From Hypholoma sublateritium FD-334 SS-4 (taxonomy: Eukaryota > Basidiomycota > Agaricomycetes > Agaricales > Strophariaceae): a DNA stretch of 64,000 nt. The notes under the pieces were generated by a model that saw only the letters and a program-made list of their open reading frames with translations, did no database searches and had not been told where the DNA came from. The position numbers were made by a program, and so were the translations under genes. Positions 55,509 through 63,125 of the stretch are shown one piece after another. The stretch is from positions 314,480-378,479 of the forward strand of contig KN817540.1 of assembly GCA_000827495.1 (NCBI GenBank), given 5' to 3'. The first letter of the stretch is position 1; every line of letters starts with the position of its first letter.

Positions 55509-58500
55509 CGAGACGAAGGGCGGAGGAAGTTTCTTTCGATAACGCGGACATTTGTTGGGCGAAGAAATCAGCTCTAGGAACCCCAGACGGGGACTTACGA
55601 GACGGAATCAAAGGCCGTGCGGGCGAGCGGCCGTAGTTGAGGAAGAATGGGGAGTAGCCAGTAGAACTATTAACCTTGTTATTGAACGCAAACTCTGCGC
55701 ATGCTAGCCAGTCAGCCCAGTCCGACTGACGATCGTTGCAGAATATACGCAGGTATTGCTCAAGTTCTTGATTCGCGCGTTCCGTTTGGCCATCAGTCTG
55801 AGGGCGCCAAGCAGTCGACAGATTTTCCGTGATACCGAGCAGGGAATTGAGCGCACGCATAAAGTTCGAAACAAATTGCGGTCCGCGGTCGGAGATAACG
55901 GAGCGAGGCAGGCCAAAATCCTTCCAAACGTGGTCGCGATATTTACGAGCGGCCTGCTCTGAAGAGATCGTCTTGTTACATGGGATGAAACGCACCATTT
56001 TGGACAGGCGATCCACGCAAACCATAACAGCATCGTAGCCGCGGGAGCGGACCAAGCCAGTGATGAAGTCGCACGAGATAATCTCCCAGTAACCTTCAGG
56101 AATTTCGTTAGGCGTAAGCAGTCCCAGCGGCTTCTGGCGTAGAGGTTTTGTGCGCTGACAAGTCGGGCAGCCGTCCACATACGCATGCGTGTCCTTAGTC
56201 AAGGAGGGCCAGTAGAAATCGCGTGTGATGATTTCCACCGTCTTAGTGCGACCCGGGTGACCACAGCAGACGGAGTCATGGCACTCCCGCATGATACGTT
56301 CACGCAATGAGCCGACGTTGGGGACAAAGATGCGGTTGTACCACAACGCTAGATTATCCGAGAAGGACCACCCCGGAGACGAGGCATGAGCCGAGAACTC
56401 GACGCGTGAAAGGGCATGGTGGCTTCGGATTTCCTCGACGAGCGGGCTGGCGCAGTATTCGACAGTAGTGCGACGGATGTGTTCCGGCTTGAGCAGAATC
56501 AGTTCCTCGTTGTCGTTCCCGCCTTTATCGTGATCAGGACGCCGCGAGAGTGCATCCGAACATACCATCGTCGGGCCCGGTTTGTGGATGAGCGCAAAGT
56601 CGTATTCAGACAGTTCTAGGGACCAACGAGCTTGTCGGCGATTGAGTTTCTGGCTGGTCATGAAGTACTGAAGATTCTTGTGATCCGAAAAGATTTCGAA
56701 AGTTTCCGGCGAGCCGTGGAGGTAGCGGCGCCACTCGGCCAATGCGCGCATGATGGACAACAGCTCGCGGTCGTGGATTTCATAGTTGCGTTCAATTTCA
56801 TTGAGGGATTTGGACAAGAACGCAACCGGCCGCCACGCATCCCCCTGGCGTTGACTGAGTACGGCCCCCGTTGCGTAGCCCGAGCTATCCGCTTCGACAC
56901 GGAATGGTGCGTCGTCGAGAGGGAGAGCAAGCACAGGCCCGGCAACACCAGCAGCGCGCAGGGCAACAAACGCGTCATTCTCAGTCAACGACCAGGACCA
57001 TGACACAGAGCCACATAAGCGGTTGAGGGGAGCCGCGATGCGGGAGAAGTCCTTCACAAAACGACGATAGAAGTTGATAAAGCCGAGGAATTGTTGGACA
57101 TCCTTCTTGTTCCGAGGAGTTGGCCACACGGCGAGAGCTTCCACCTTCTTGGGGTCCATGCGTAGGGATCCGTGTGTCACGATCACGCCCAAGTACTCTA
57201 CCTCCAATGCCTCGAAGACACATTTCTCAGGTTTCAGGCACAAGTTATTCGCAGCCAGTACATCCAAGACACGGCGCGTGAGCAGGCGGTGCGTGACAAC
57301 GTCGTCCGTAAAGATCAGAATATCGTCCATGTAGATAATGACGTGGCCAGTGATGATGAGGTCCTTGAACAAGTCGTTCATCATATTCTGAAAAGTTGCA
57401 GGCGAGTTTGTGAGGCCGAAAAACATAACCAGCGGTTCGAAAAGCCCACGGTTCGTGATGAACGCAGCTTTGTGTTCGTCACCCTCCTTCATACGTACAT
57501 TGTTATAGCCCCAGCGGATGTCCAGCTTCGTGAAATATTTCGCCCCCTTCAGCTTGTCCATGAGATCAGACACGAGCGGGAGCGGATACCTATTCTTGAC
57601 CGTCATTTCATTCAAGCGGCGGTAGTCCTGAACGGGGCGCAGCGAGCCATCTTTTTTCTTGACAAAGAAGAAAGGGGACGCAATGGGTGACTTAGAAGGG
57701 CGAATACGACCGGACGCGAGATGCTCATCCAAAAATTTATCCAGCTCATCTTGCTCGGAGCGCGACAGCGGGTAGATCTTACTCGAGATAGGCTTAGCAT
57801 CTGGTTTAAGCTCAATAGCATGGTCCCAAGGGCGGCGTGGCGGCAGGTGATCAAACTCTGCCTTCGAAAAAACCGGCGCAAATTCCTTCAGGTAGCGGTC
57901 CACTTCGTTAGCTGCTTCACGCGACTGGCGCAGATAATCCGTGATGCGAGGGTCCAAGTCAGTCGCAGTCTCGCGTTTATTGAGGTCGACGCAAAGTAAA
58001 GAATCATCGCTGCCTGAGAGTTCATCGGAAAGGATGCGGAACCATTCCGCGTCGATGTCGTCACTAGAGTCAACAGGTCCATCATCGTCCGCTTCTCCGA
58101 GGCCGCGAACTGTCTCGATATCCGGGCCATCCATAACGGAAGAAGAACATCGCAGCGGGGAAGTATCGCAGCTTGGTACGGATGATGGCAAGGATGGCCA
58201 ATCTCGGAATGAAGAGCCACAAGAGGCGGGACAGCGAGCAAAGATCAATTTACCCGAGGACCAGTCTACGAGCGGGTTGTGCAGACGCAGCCAGTCCAGA
58301 CCGAGGATAATGTCCGAGGAACCCGTGTTAGTGATGCGGAAGAGCAATGTCTCTTCATGATCACCAATGCGCATAGAAAGCTCGCAGAGATGTGTAATAG
58401 CCCCGCCGCTGTTGAGAGAGCCATCAGCGTTATACACGCCAATAGGATGGGGCAGTGGGATGGTCGGCAGAGCATGGCGTAGCACAAAATCGGTGTGGAT

Positions 58501-59142
58501 GTAACCTTTCTTGGACGCGCCACAATCCACCAATGCGGCACCGACGTCAATAGGCAGCGCTGAGGCGACCGGCGCGAGGAGCGAGACAGGTACGACCAGA
58601 GAGCGATTTTGGATCGACCCGACGGATATAGCCTGCACACGGTCGCGAGGTTCCTTGAGCTGACGAAGGACCTGGAGGGAGGCGGCGCATTCCAGGAACA
58701 GAAGCGAGGTAATCAGGGCGTCCGTCAATTCCAATCGACGCCCGGGGTGAGCCCATTTGCGCAGCTCGCGCAATATCTTGTGTTTCGCGGGGTACAACAA
58801 GCGCAAACGGTCGAGCAGGGGTTCAGCGCCATGACAAGGGGTACGCGGTGAAGGTGGTGCGGGAGTCGTACACGGGCGAACACCTTCAGGAGGAGGTTGC
58901 GGCACGGGCGAGCCAGAAAGCAACAATTCATCAGAAAGAAGTTCATCAGACGGGGAAGGGAGCGTCGTGTGGTTCAAGCGGGAGTCGACGTCGGGCACCT
59001 CGACACACGACGGGCGCGGAACAGGCAAAGCAGGCGGAGACAGCGCAGGGACTTCAGGCGCAGCGAGTTTTGGAGGGTGTGGCACTATCGGATTAACAGT
59101 AGGTACAACACAATCGGTATCCGGCGAGGACGCTACAATCAC
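55462..59142 (-). CDS. Ty3/gypsy Pol polyprotein (PR-RT-RNase H-IN), C terminus replaced by insertion
   Basis: 1226 codons, no internal stop. Protease: VDCGAS at residues 205-210 and IILGLDWLR at 278-286. Reverse transcriptase: about 440-660, with FVKKKDGSLRPVQDYRRLN and IYMDD (YMDD 604-607). RNase H: about 745-870, with Asp in FRVEADSSG, Glu in IHDRELL and Asp in FSDHKNLQ. Integrase: zinc HHCC (H955, H962, C992, C995), then D1025, D1085 and E1121, giving D-x59-D-x35-E. Residues after about 1211 come from the nested copia LTR, so the native C terminus, where a chromodomain might sit, is missing from this frame. The start ATG overlaps the gag stop as ATGA. The enzyme set copies the element RNA and inserts the cDNA. 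Confidence 0.95.
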   Translation of the reverse strand: MIVASSPDTDCVVPTVNPIVPHPPKLAAPEVPALSPPALPVPRPSCVEVPDVDSRLNHTTLPSPSDELLSDELLLSGSPVPQPPPEGVRPCTTPAPPSPRTPCHGAEPLLDRLRLLYPAKHKILRELRKWAHPGRRLELTDALITSLLFLECAASLQVLRQLKEPRDRVQAISVGSIQNRSLVVPVSLLAPVASALPIDVGAALVDCGASKKGYIHTDFVLRHALPTIPLPHPIGVYNADGSLNSGGAITHLCELSMRIGDHEETLLFRITNTGSSDIILGLDWLRLHNPLVDWSSGKLIFARCPASCGSSFRDWPSLPSSVPSCDTSPLRCSSSVMDGPDIETVRGLGEADDDGPVDSSDDIDAEWFRILSDELSGSDDSLLCVDLNKRETATDLDPRITDYLRQSREAANEVDRYLKEFAPVFSKAEFDHLPPRRPWDHAIELKPDAKPISSKIYPLSRSEQDELDKFLDEHLASGRIRPSKSPIASPFFFVKKKDGSLRPVQDYRRLNEMTVKNRYPLPLVSDLMDKLKGAKYFTKLDIRWGYNNVRMKEGDEHKAAFITNRGLFEPLVMFFGLTNSPATFQNMMNDLFKDLIITGHVIIYMDDILIFTDDVVTHRLLTRRVLDVLAANNLCLKPEKCVFEALEVEYLGVIVTHGSLRMDPKKVEALAVWPTPRNKKDVQQFLGFINFYRRFVKDFSRIAAPLNRLCGSVSWSWSLTENDAFVALRAAGVAGPVLALPLDDAPFRVEADSSGYATGAVLSQRQGDAWRPVAFLSKSLNEIERNYEIHDRELLSIMRALAEWRRYLHGSPETFEIFSDHKNLQYFMTSQKLNRRQARWSLELSEYDFALIHKPGPTMVCSDALSRRPDHDKGGNDNEELILLKPEHIRRTTVEYCASPLVEEIRSHHALSRVEFSAHASSPGWSFSDNLALWYNRIFVPNVGSLRERIMRECHDSVCCGHPGRTKTVEIITRDFYWPSLTKDTHAYVDGCPTCQRTKPLRQKPLGLLTPNEIPEGYWEIISCDFITGLVRSRGYDAVMVCVDRLSKMVRFIPCNKTISSEQAARKYRDHVWKDFGLPRSVISDRGPQFVSNFMRALNSLLGITENLSTAWRPQTDGQTERANQELEQYLRIFCNDRQSDWADWLACAEFAFNNKVNSSTGYSPFFLNYGRSPARPLIPSRKSPSGVPRADFFAQQMSALSKETSSALRLVSNFEFAYTGTPSKR

Positions 59143-60563
59143 TCGTCGGATTCTACAAAAAACGAAGGCAAAGAAGAAGCTACGCGAGAAAAGAACTCAT
59201 CGTCATCGTCACCATGGTCCAGCGCAACGCCATCGTCGGTTTCATCGTCTAGCATCTTCCTAACCGCGTCCCAGGCGTTGTCGAGGCCCTCGACGTGCTC
59301 AAGGAGTGCGCGGGCCTTGTCGCCAAGCTTCTTAGGGGTCTTGCAATTCCTAGAAATGTGGCCGACTTGGCCGCAGCGCCAGCATGTGCGCGGAGCGGCG
59401 GCATCCGCAGCGGTCGTCGCAGGCGCACGGGGACCCGGAGCAGGAGCAGGCAACGTAGATGGTGTCGTGAGCGGCGCAGACCCGGCAGAGGCGATTGCGG
59501 TGGACGGGGCGGACGAAGAGGAGCGATTAGCGAAAGGGAAGAAGCGGCGGGCAGATGGGTGGTTGGAGAAGAAGGACGTGTCCGTTGTGTTCGCACGGAG
59601 GTCTTGGTCAACCTGAATAATCACTTGCTTCCATTGCGCGTAGGTGACAGGCTTGGGAATCCGTCGGTTAGCCTCCTCTCGCACGTCCGCGCGAATAGCC
59701 TGCTTCAGATCGAACACGACAGCCGCGTCACAGAACCCAGACTCGCCTTTGAGTTCCTCAAACTCGATAAAAAACTCCTGAGCAGTCCGGCGGTTCTGGC
59801 GAATGGACTTCAGTTGGCGCTGCGCGTCCTCAGTCGCGTGAGGGTTTCCAAAATTAGAACGCAAGCGGTCGGCGAAATCAGTCCAAGACGTGAACACGTA
59901 GGCACCAGAAGCGATGTCATTGAAAAGTCCATCACGCCAGCGAGTCGCCGAGCCGCCCTTCACGAAGCCCAAGGCAAAGCGCACGCAGGATTCGGCATTG
60001 GGATAGACAGTCGGCTGCGCCATGAAGATATTGACGCACGAGTTGATGAATGTCTCAACCGTTTTCGGAGATCCGTCGAAGGCATCGGGGTGGGCCATAC
60101 GAATTTTCGGCGCGCCGGAGGAAGCAGTCGGCGCCGAGCGAGGCTGCGAAGCGATAGTCGAGCTAAGAATGTCGCGGAAGGAAGCCATAATAGCGGCCTG
60201 GCGCTCGTCGTTCGCACGCATTTGACGGTCCAAAAATTCCTGCTGATGCAGCATCAAACGTTCCATAACCATCAAGGAGCTGTCCGCAGGCGGTGGCGGC
60301 GAAACAGATCCGCGGCGACCACGGGAACGGCCACGGTGCACAGGAGGGGCACTGGACGGCGAAACTCGACGAGGGAAAGAGAAATGCGGAGGAGCGTGGC
60401 GTACAGGAAGAGCGGTGTCCAGCGCAGTCTCAAACAAGGGTGTGGCAGGCACAGATACCACGTCAGGCAGACGATCACCATCAGGGGAAGAAGGGAACAA
60501 AGCAGGAGGCGGCGGAGATGCACGCGCGCGCCGAGAATAACTTCGAGTAGCAGAAGGAGCCAT
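59139..60563 (-). CDS. Ty3/gypsy Gag polyprotein
   Basis: 474 residues from the ATG at 60561-60563, MAPSATRSYSRRARASPPPP. The frame is open further upstream to 60860, but that stretch is hydrophobic and unlike Gag. A basic Pro/Ser-rich N terminus is followed by the retrotransposon gag helical domain (MAHPDAFDGSPKTVETFINS, WRDGLFNDIAS, DFADRLRSNFGNPHATEDAQ). A CCHC knuckle CWRCGQVGHISRNC lies at about 394-407. The tail is acidic and ends SFFVESDE. Gag forms the particle that packages element RNA. The stop codon TGA (59139-59141) overlaps the pol ATG. Confidence 0.92.
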   Translation of the reverse strand: MAPSATRSYSRRARASPPPPALFPSSPDGDRLPDVVSVPATPLFETALDTALPVRHAPPHFSFPRRVSPSSAPPVHRGRSRGRRGSVSPPPPADSSLMVMERLMLHQQEFLDRQMRANDERQAAIMASFRDILSSTIASQPRSAPTASSGAPKIRMAHPDAFDGSPKTVETFINSCVNIFMAQPTVYPNAESCVRFALGFVKGGSATRWRDGLFNDIASGAYVFTSWTDFADRLRSNFGNPHATEDAQRQLKSIRQNRRTAQEFFIEFEELKGESGFCDAAVVFDLKQAIRADVREEANRRIPKPVTYAQWKQVIIQVDQDLRANTTDTSFFSNHPSARRFFPFANRSSSSAPSTAIASAGSAPLTTPSTLPAPAPGPRAPATTAADAAAPRTCWRCGQVGHISRNCKTPKKLGDKARALLEHVEGLDNAWDAVRKMLDDETDDGVALDHGDDDDEFFSRVASSLPSFFVESDE

Positions 60564-60645
60564 CAGAAAAACAGCGAGAAGCCGGAAAAAGTGAATATAT
60601 GCGGTCAAAACGTGCAGAAAAAATGCAAACGAAACAAGCGAGCGA

Positions 60646-61029
60646 TCAAGAGCGACCGTAATTCCAAAAAAACAGAGAGCCGTCCAAGAGATCGTCCCAA
60701 GAGCGGGCTTCAGAGACGGGGAAATCACCTGCGAAATAGAGAGTATTGTCCCAGTAGGCAAATGTGTAATCGTGCGGAGGGCAACGGGTCCAGAAATCGT
60801 TGTAAGGCTGATAGTCGGGCGGTGGCGTGTCAGAGCGATAGGACGGCGGTTCAGGGACAATTTCAGGAGGAGGAGTGACAGGGATTTCGGAGATGGAGGG
60901 CTTGGGGGAGGTTTTGACAGAACGATGTTTGGCGGGGTTGTAGTATTTCCGGTGACGCCGGCGAATGATGAGAACAGTTGAGTGCGAGTAGAGACGAATG
61001 ATGGGCAACGGTGGGGGGTGAAAGGCCAA
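60646..61029 (-). CDS. Additional leader ORF of the gypsy element
   Basis: 127 codons between the primer-binding site and gag. The N-terminal half is basic (LIIRRRHRKYYNPAKH), the middle Pro-rich (PVTPPPEIVPEPPSY) and the C-terminal half aromatic and acidic (DFWTRCPPHDYTFAYWDN, EARSWDDLLDGSLFFWNY). I recognise no domain. As the first long ORF on the element RNA it would be read before gag, whose ATG is about 82 nt after its stop. It could be an accessory protein or a regulatory leader ORF. Confidence 0.45.
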   Translation of the reverse strand: MAFHPPPLPIIRLYSHSTVLIIRRRHRKYYNPAKHRSVKTSPKPSISEIPVTPPPEIVPEPPSYRSDTPPPDYQPYNDFWTRCPPHDYTFAYWDNTLYFAGDFPVSEARSWDDLLDGSLFFWNYGRS

Positions 61030-61091
61030 AGGCGGGGTTGTTCGGGGTGTCGGTTCTGGGTGTGGTGTCGGTTTTAGAAGGTGTTAAGAGT

Positions 61092-61102
61092 ACTTTCGAC
61101 CT
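61092..61102 (-). other. Predicted self-primer binding site
   Basis: On the element strand the sequence two nt inside the 5' LTR is AGGTCGAAAGT. It is exactly complementary over 11 nt to ACTTTCGACCT at 61188-61198 in the LTR. That copy lies 32 nt after a TATA box and so at the predicted RNA 5' end. The match stops at 11 nt, as in the Tf1/sushi self-priming elements. Confidence 0.65.
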
Positions 61103-61104
61103 AA

Positions 61105-61297
61105 TGTTAGGAGGAGACCCCCTAGGACGAGGGATCGACTCAACGGAGCGGGGGAGGAGATCCCGCGATGATGGGGGTAGACCAACAAGGTCGAAAGTGG
61201 GGGTCTATTACATGGGGTGGGTCTTATATAGGTGATCGGGATACGGGAGACCTATATATGGGGTGCTGTGCTCTATATGCGGAAGGACGTCGTGACA
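61105..61297 (-). repeat. 5' LTR of the gypsy element
   Basis: 193 bp. In element orientation it starts TGTCACGAC and ends CTCCTAACA. It contains CTATATAAG and the predicted start ACTTTCGACC. The borders are defined by the left copy (TGTTAGG) and the target duplication. Confidence 0.88.
61224..61230 (-). promoter_or_regulatory. LTR promoter TATA box
   Basis: The minus strand reads TATATAA, 32 nt upstream of the predicted transcript start at 61198. Confidence 0.6.
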
Positions 61298-61302
61298 TGA
61301 GC
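61298..61302 (+). repeat. Target-site duplication (right), TGAGC
   Basis: Matches 53113-53117 exactly. Confidence 0.8.
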
Positions 61303-62558
61303 CGCCCTTGTATAGCCTATGCCTATATATGGTGAGTACCTCTCGAGGCCCGCCGCAGTCTCGGGTGTCTGTGCCCGCCCAAGGCTGCTGCCGCGAGCTT
61401 AGTTTGTGTCGCAAGCCTTAGACTGAGGCCTGCCGACGGCTCGCACAAACTGTGTAACTGACGCCCATTTCGAGCTGTCGCCTAGCTTTACATCCTGTCG
61501 CCACCTCCCTCTGTAAGCTGGCATTTCCACCCATTGAGGCATGGGCATAATCACCTTGCTGTCCGTATCCAGCTAATTGCGAGGAAGAGAAGATACCAGT
61601 CGCTCTCATTCTGGTTTTGATTGTTCTAGCCTCTTGCCGAGATATTTTATTGACTTCGATATGAATAATAAATGGCCAGTATCAGTGCTGGGCTGGAGCC
61701 GTATGGGGGCCTAAGAGAAGAGAAGAAAGTTACCTGGTACATATGCATTAGCAGGGCCGTTCCATGAGCGAGCTCATCGAGTCGCAATTCATAGAAACGG
61801 CGTCGAATTGCTCTGGTATAGAGTGTTTAAATTAGAAGGTTCGTAAAAAGAGTTATATGAATGTGCGTTTCTTCTCTGGAAGGAATTGCGCGACGGGATG
61901 GTATTTGTATGGGTGAATTTCTGTGAAGAAATTATGAGCTTCACAAGGCAAGGCGCAAGGTGGAGGATATACGCTCGCCTTTTGCTCCATCAACCACGTT
62001 AAGGTTGATGGTGATAGTCTTACAAAATAGCGCTCCGACAGGGACCTGGTTGTCGGTGCAGAGAGCACTGTAACAAAAGCCCAGATGTTGAAGATATTGT
62101 TTGACAGTGGCGTAGAGCGACTGAATTCAGTATACCAGCCGCAAGAGGGAAGAAATATTTCATTGGCCACTTCACGAGCTCCATTCATTTCCGGCAGATT
62201 TCGCAACCTAGAATAGCGCGTTGCTTTGCAGAGCTAGCCTTTCATGCTGTAAGTGTTATCAAGGGAAATTAAACGGAGAGAACAGTGTGGGACTGAACAC
62301 GGCCTTAGAGGGTTGTGCTCGAGAACATGCCACACTGGCTATCCTTATCACATTCGGATTGGGGTAGTCGTTTCCCTGCACTGTCGGAGAAAAATTTCGA
62401 ATAGCGTGTGCTGAGGATATACAGAGATGATACTGCGGCGCTAGACTAGAGACAAATTTTTAGATAGGAAATACTGGCGAGCGCTGGCAAGATATGCCGT
62501 TGTCTCCTCCGGGCTGCATGTTATAAGCCAACTAGCATTGAATGTAGAAGCATGCGAC
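61303..62558. other. Right flank of the retrotransposon
   Basis: Apart from the doubtful fragments above, no gene, RNA or repeat recognised. Confidence 0.35.
61418..62206 (-). pseudogene. Possible gene fragments, unassigned
   Basis: Minus-strand segments look coding in places: RRRFYELRLDELAHGTALLM followed by a GTAACT donor (about 61735-61815), and a 117-codon frame (61853-62206) containing LPSCGWYTEFSRSTPLSNN. Plausible splice sites exist but I could not join them into one frame or recognise a family. The retrotransposon insertion lies about 120 bp from the last fragment. It may be a degraded or interrupted gene, or chance. Confidence 0.2.
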
Positions 62559-63125
62559 TCACGTAGCAGCGTGCTTCTTCTTCAGCGCTTTCCCAGCCAT
62601 AACCCGAACAGCTCTCGCACCTAACAAGGTGGCATGGCGTGGTGCCAGAATATCCCGGAGTATGCGCGGTTCAGTTTTGTACAGCGCCTCCGTAAACAGT
62701 TTCTGCTGCACTTTGAGGTGCGCCCAATCCCTCCCGGTCTTCGTCTCCCGAACCTTATCCTGCAGCTGAATCCGTAGTTCCATTCCTTTGTGCCCGAGGA
62801 GCTCGCCCGACGTTTCTCGGAGATAGTTATCAAGACCACCTTTCTGCTGAAGGCGTCAAATCTTTCCTGGAAAGGGAAAAGATGCCTTGCGAACCTTGTG
62901 AATAGTTTTCAGTGCTCTTGTCGTTAACTTCAGGCGTACGTTTTCGCCTAATACTTGTGAAGGTAGGCGCTTTTGCTGGATGTTTGGAAGCCATGATCGA
63001 CGTGTTTTTTGCTTGGAAAATGGAACGTTGTTGCCGTATTGTTTGGTTTTTCCTTGAAAAAGACCGAGCTGTGATCTTTTGAAAGGTTGGGAGACCAGTT
63101 CCCAGACTGCTCGGGTTGGGAACAT
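62559..63125 (-). CDS. MRPL24: Mitochondrial large-subunit ribosomal protein bL28m
   Basis: Two exons. Exon 1, from ATG 63123-63125, encodes MFPTRAVWELVSQPFKRSQL and the L28 core LGLFQGKTKQYGNNVPFSKQ, KTRRSWLPNIQQKRL and VRLKLTTRALKTIHK. A 47-50 nt intron follows. Exon 2 starts (Q)KGGLDNYLRETSGELLG and continues GMELRIQLQDKVRE, ending AGKALKKKHAAT at TGA 62559-62561. The GNNVxxSxxKTRRxWxPN and KGGLDNYL motifs identify bacterial-type L28 as in yeast Mrpl24. The start could be one of two further upstream ATGs in frame; this one gives a short basic N terminus suited to mitochondrial import. Confidence 0.87.

Larger units (their letters stand above)
53118..61297 (-). mobile_element. Ty3/gypsy LTR retrotransposon (with a nested copia-type insertion)
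   Basis: About 8.2 kb, bounded by 193 bp LTRs starting TGTTAGG on the plus strand and ending GTGACA, and flanked by the 5-bp duplication TGAGC. In element orientation (minus strand) the order is: 5' LTR (61105-61297), predicted self-primer binding site (61092-61102), leader ORF (60646-61029), gag (59139-60563) and pol (55462-59142). The 3' end is in the assembly gap, followed by the left (3') LTR (53118 on). The 95 comparable LTR bases are identical, gag and most of pol are open, and the domain order PR-RT-RH-IN defines Ty3/gypsy. This indicates a recent insertion. The copy is itself interrupted by a gag-only element at 54115-55508. Confidence 0.93.

Noticed and set aside
59295..60878. 527-codon plus-strand frame across gag
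   Set aside because: Arg-rich antisense shadow of the gag gene; the gag frame has the zinc knuckle and gag domain.
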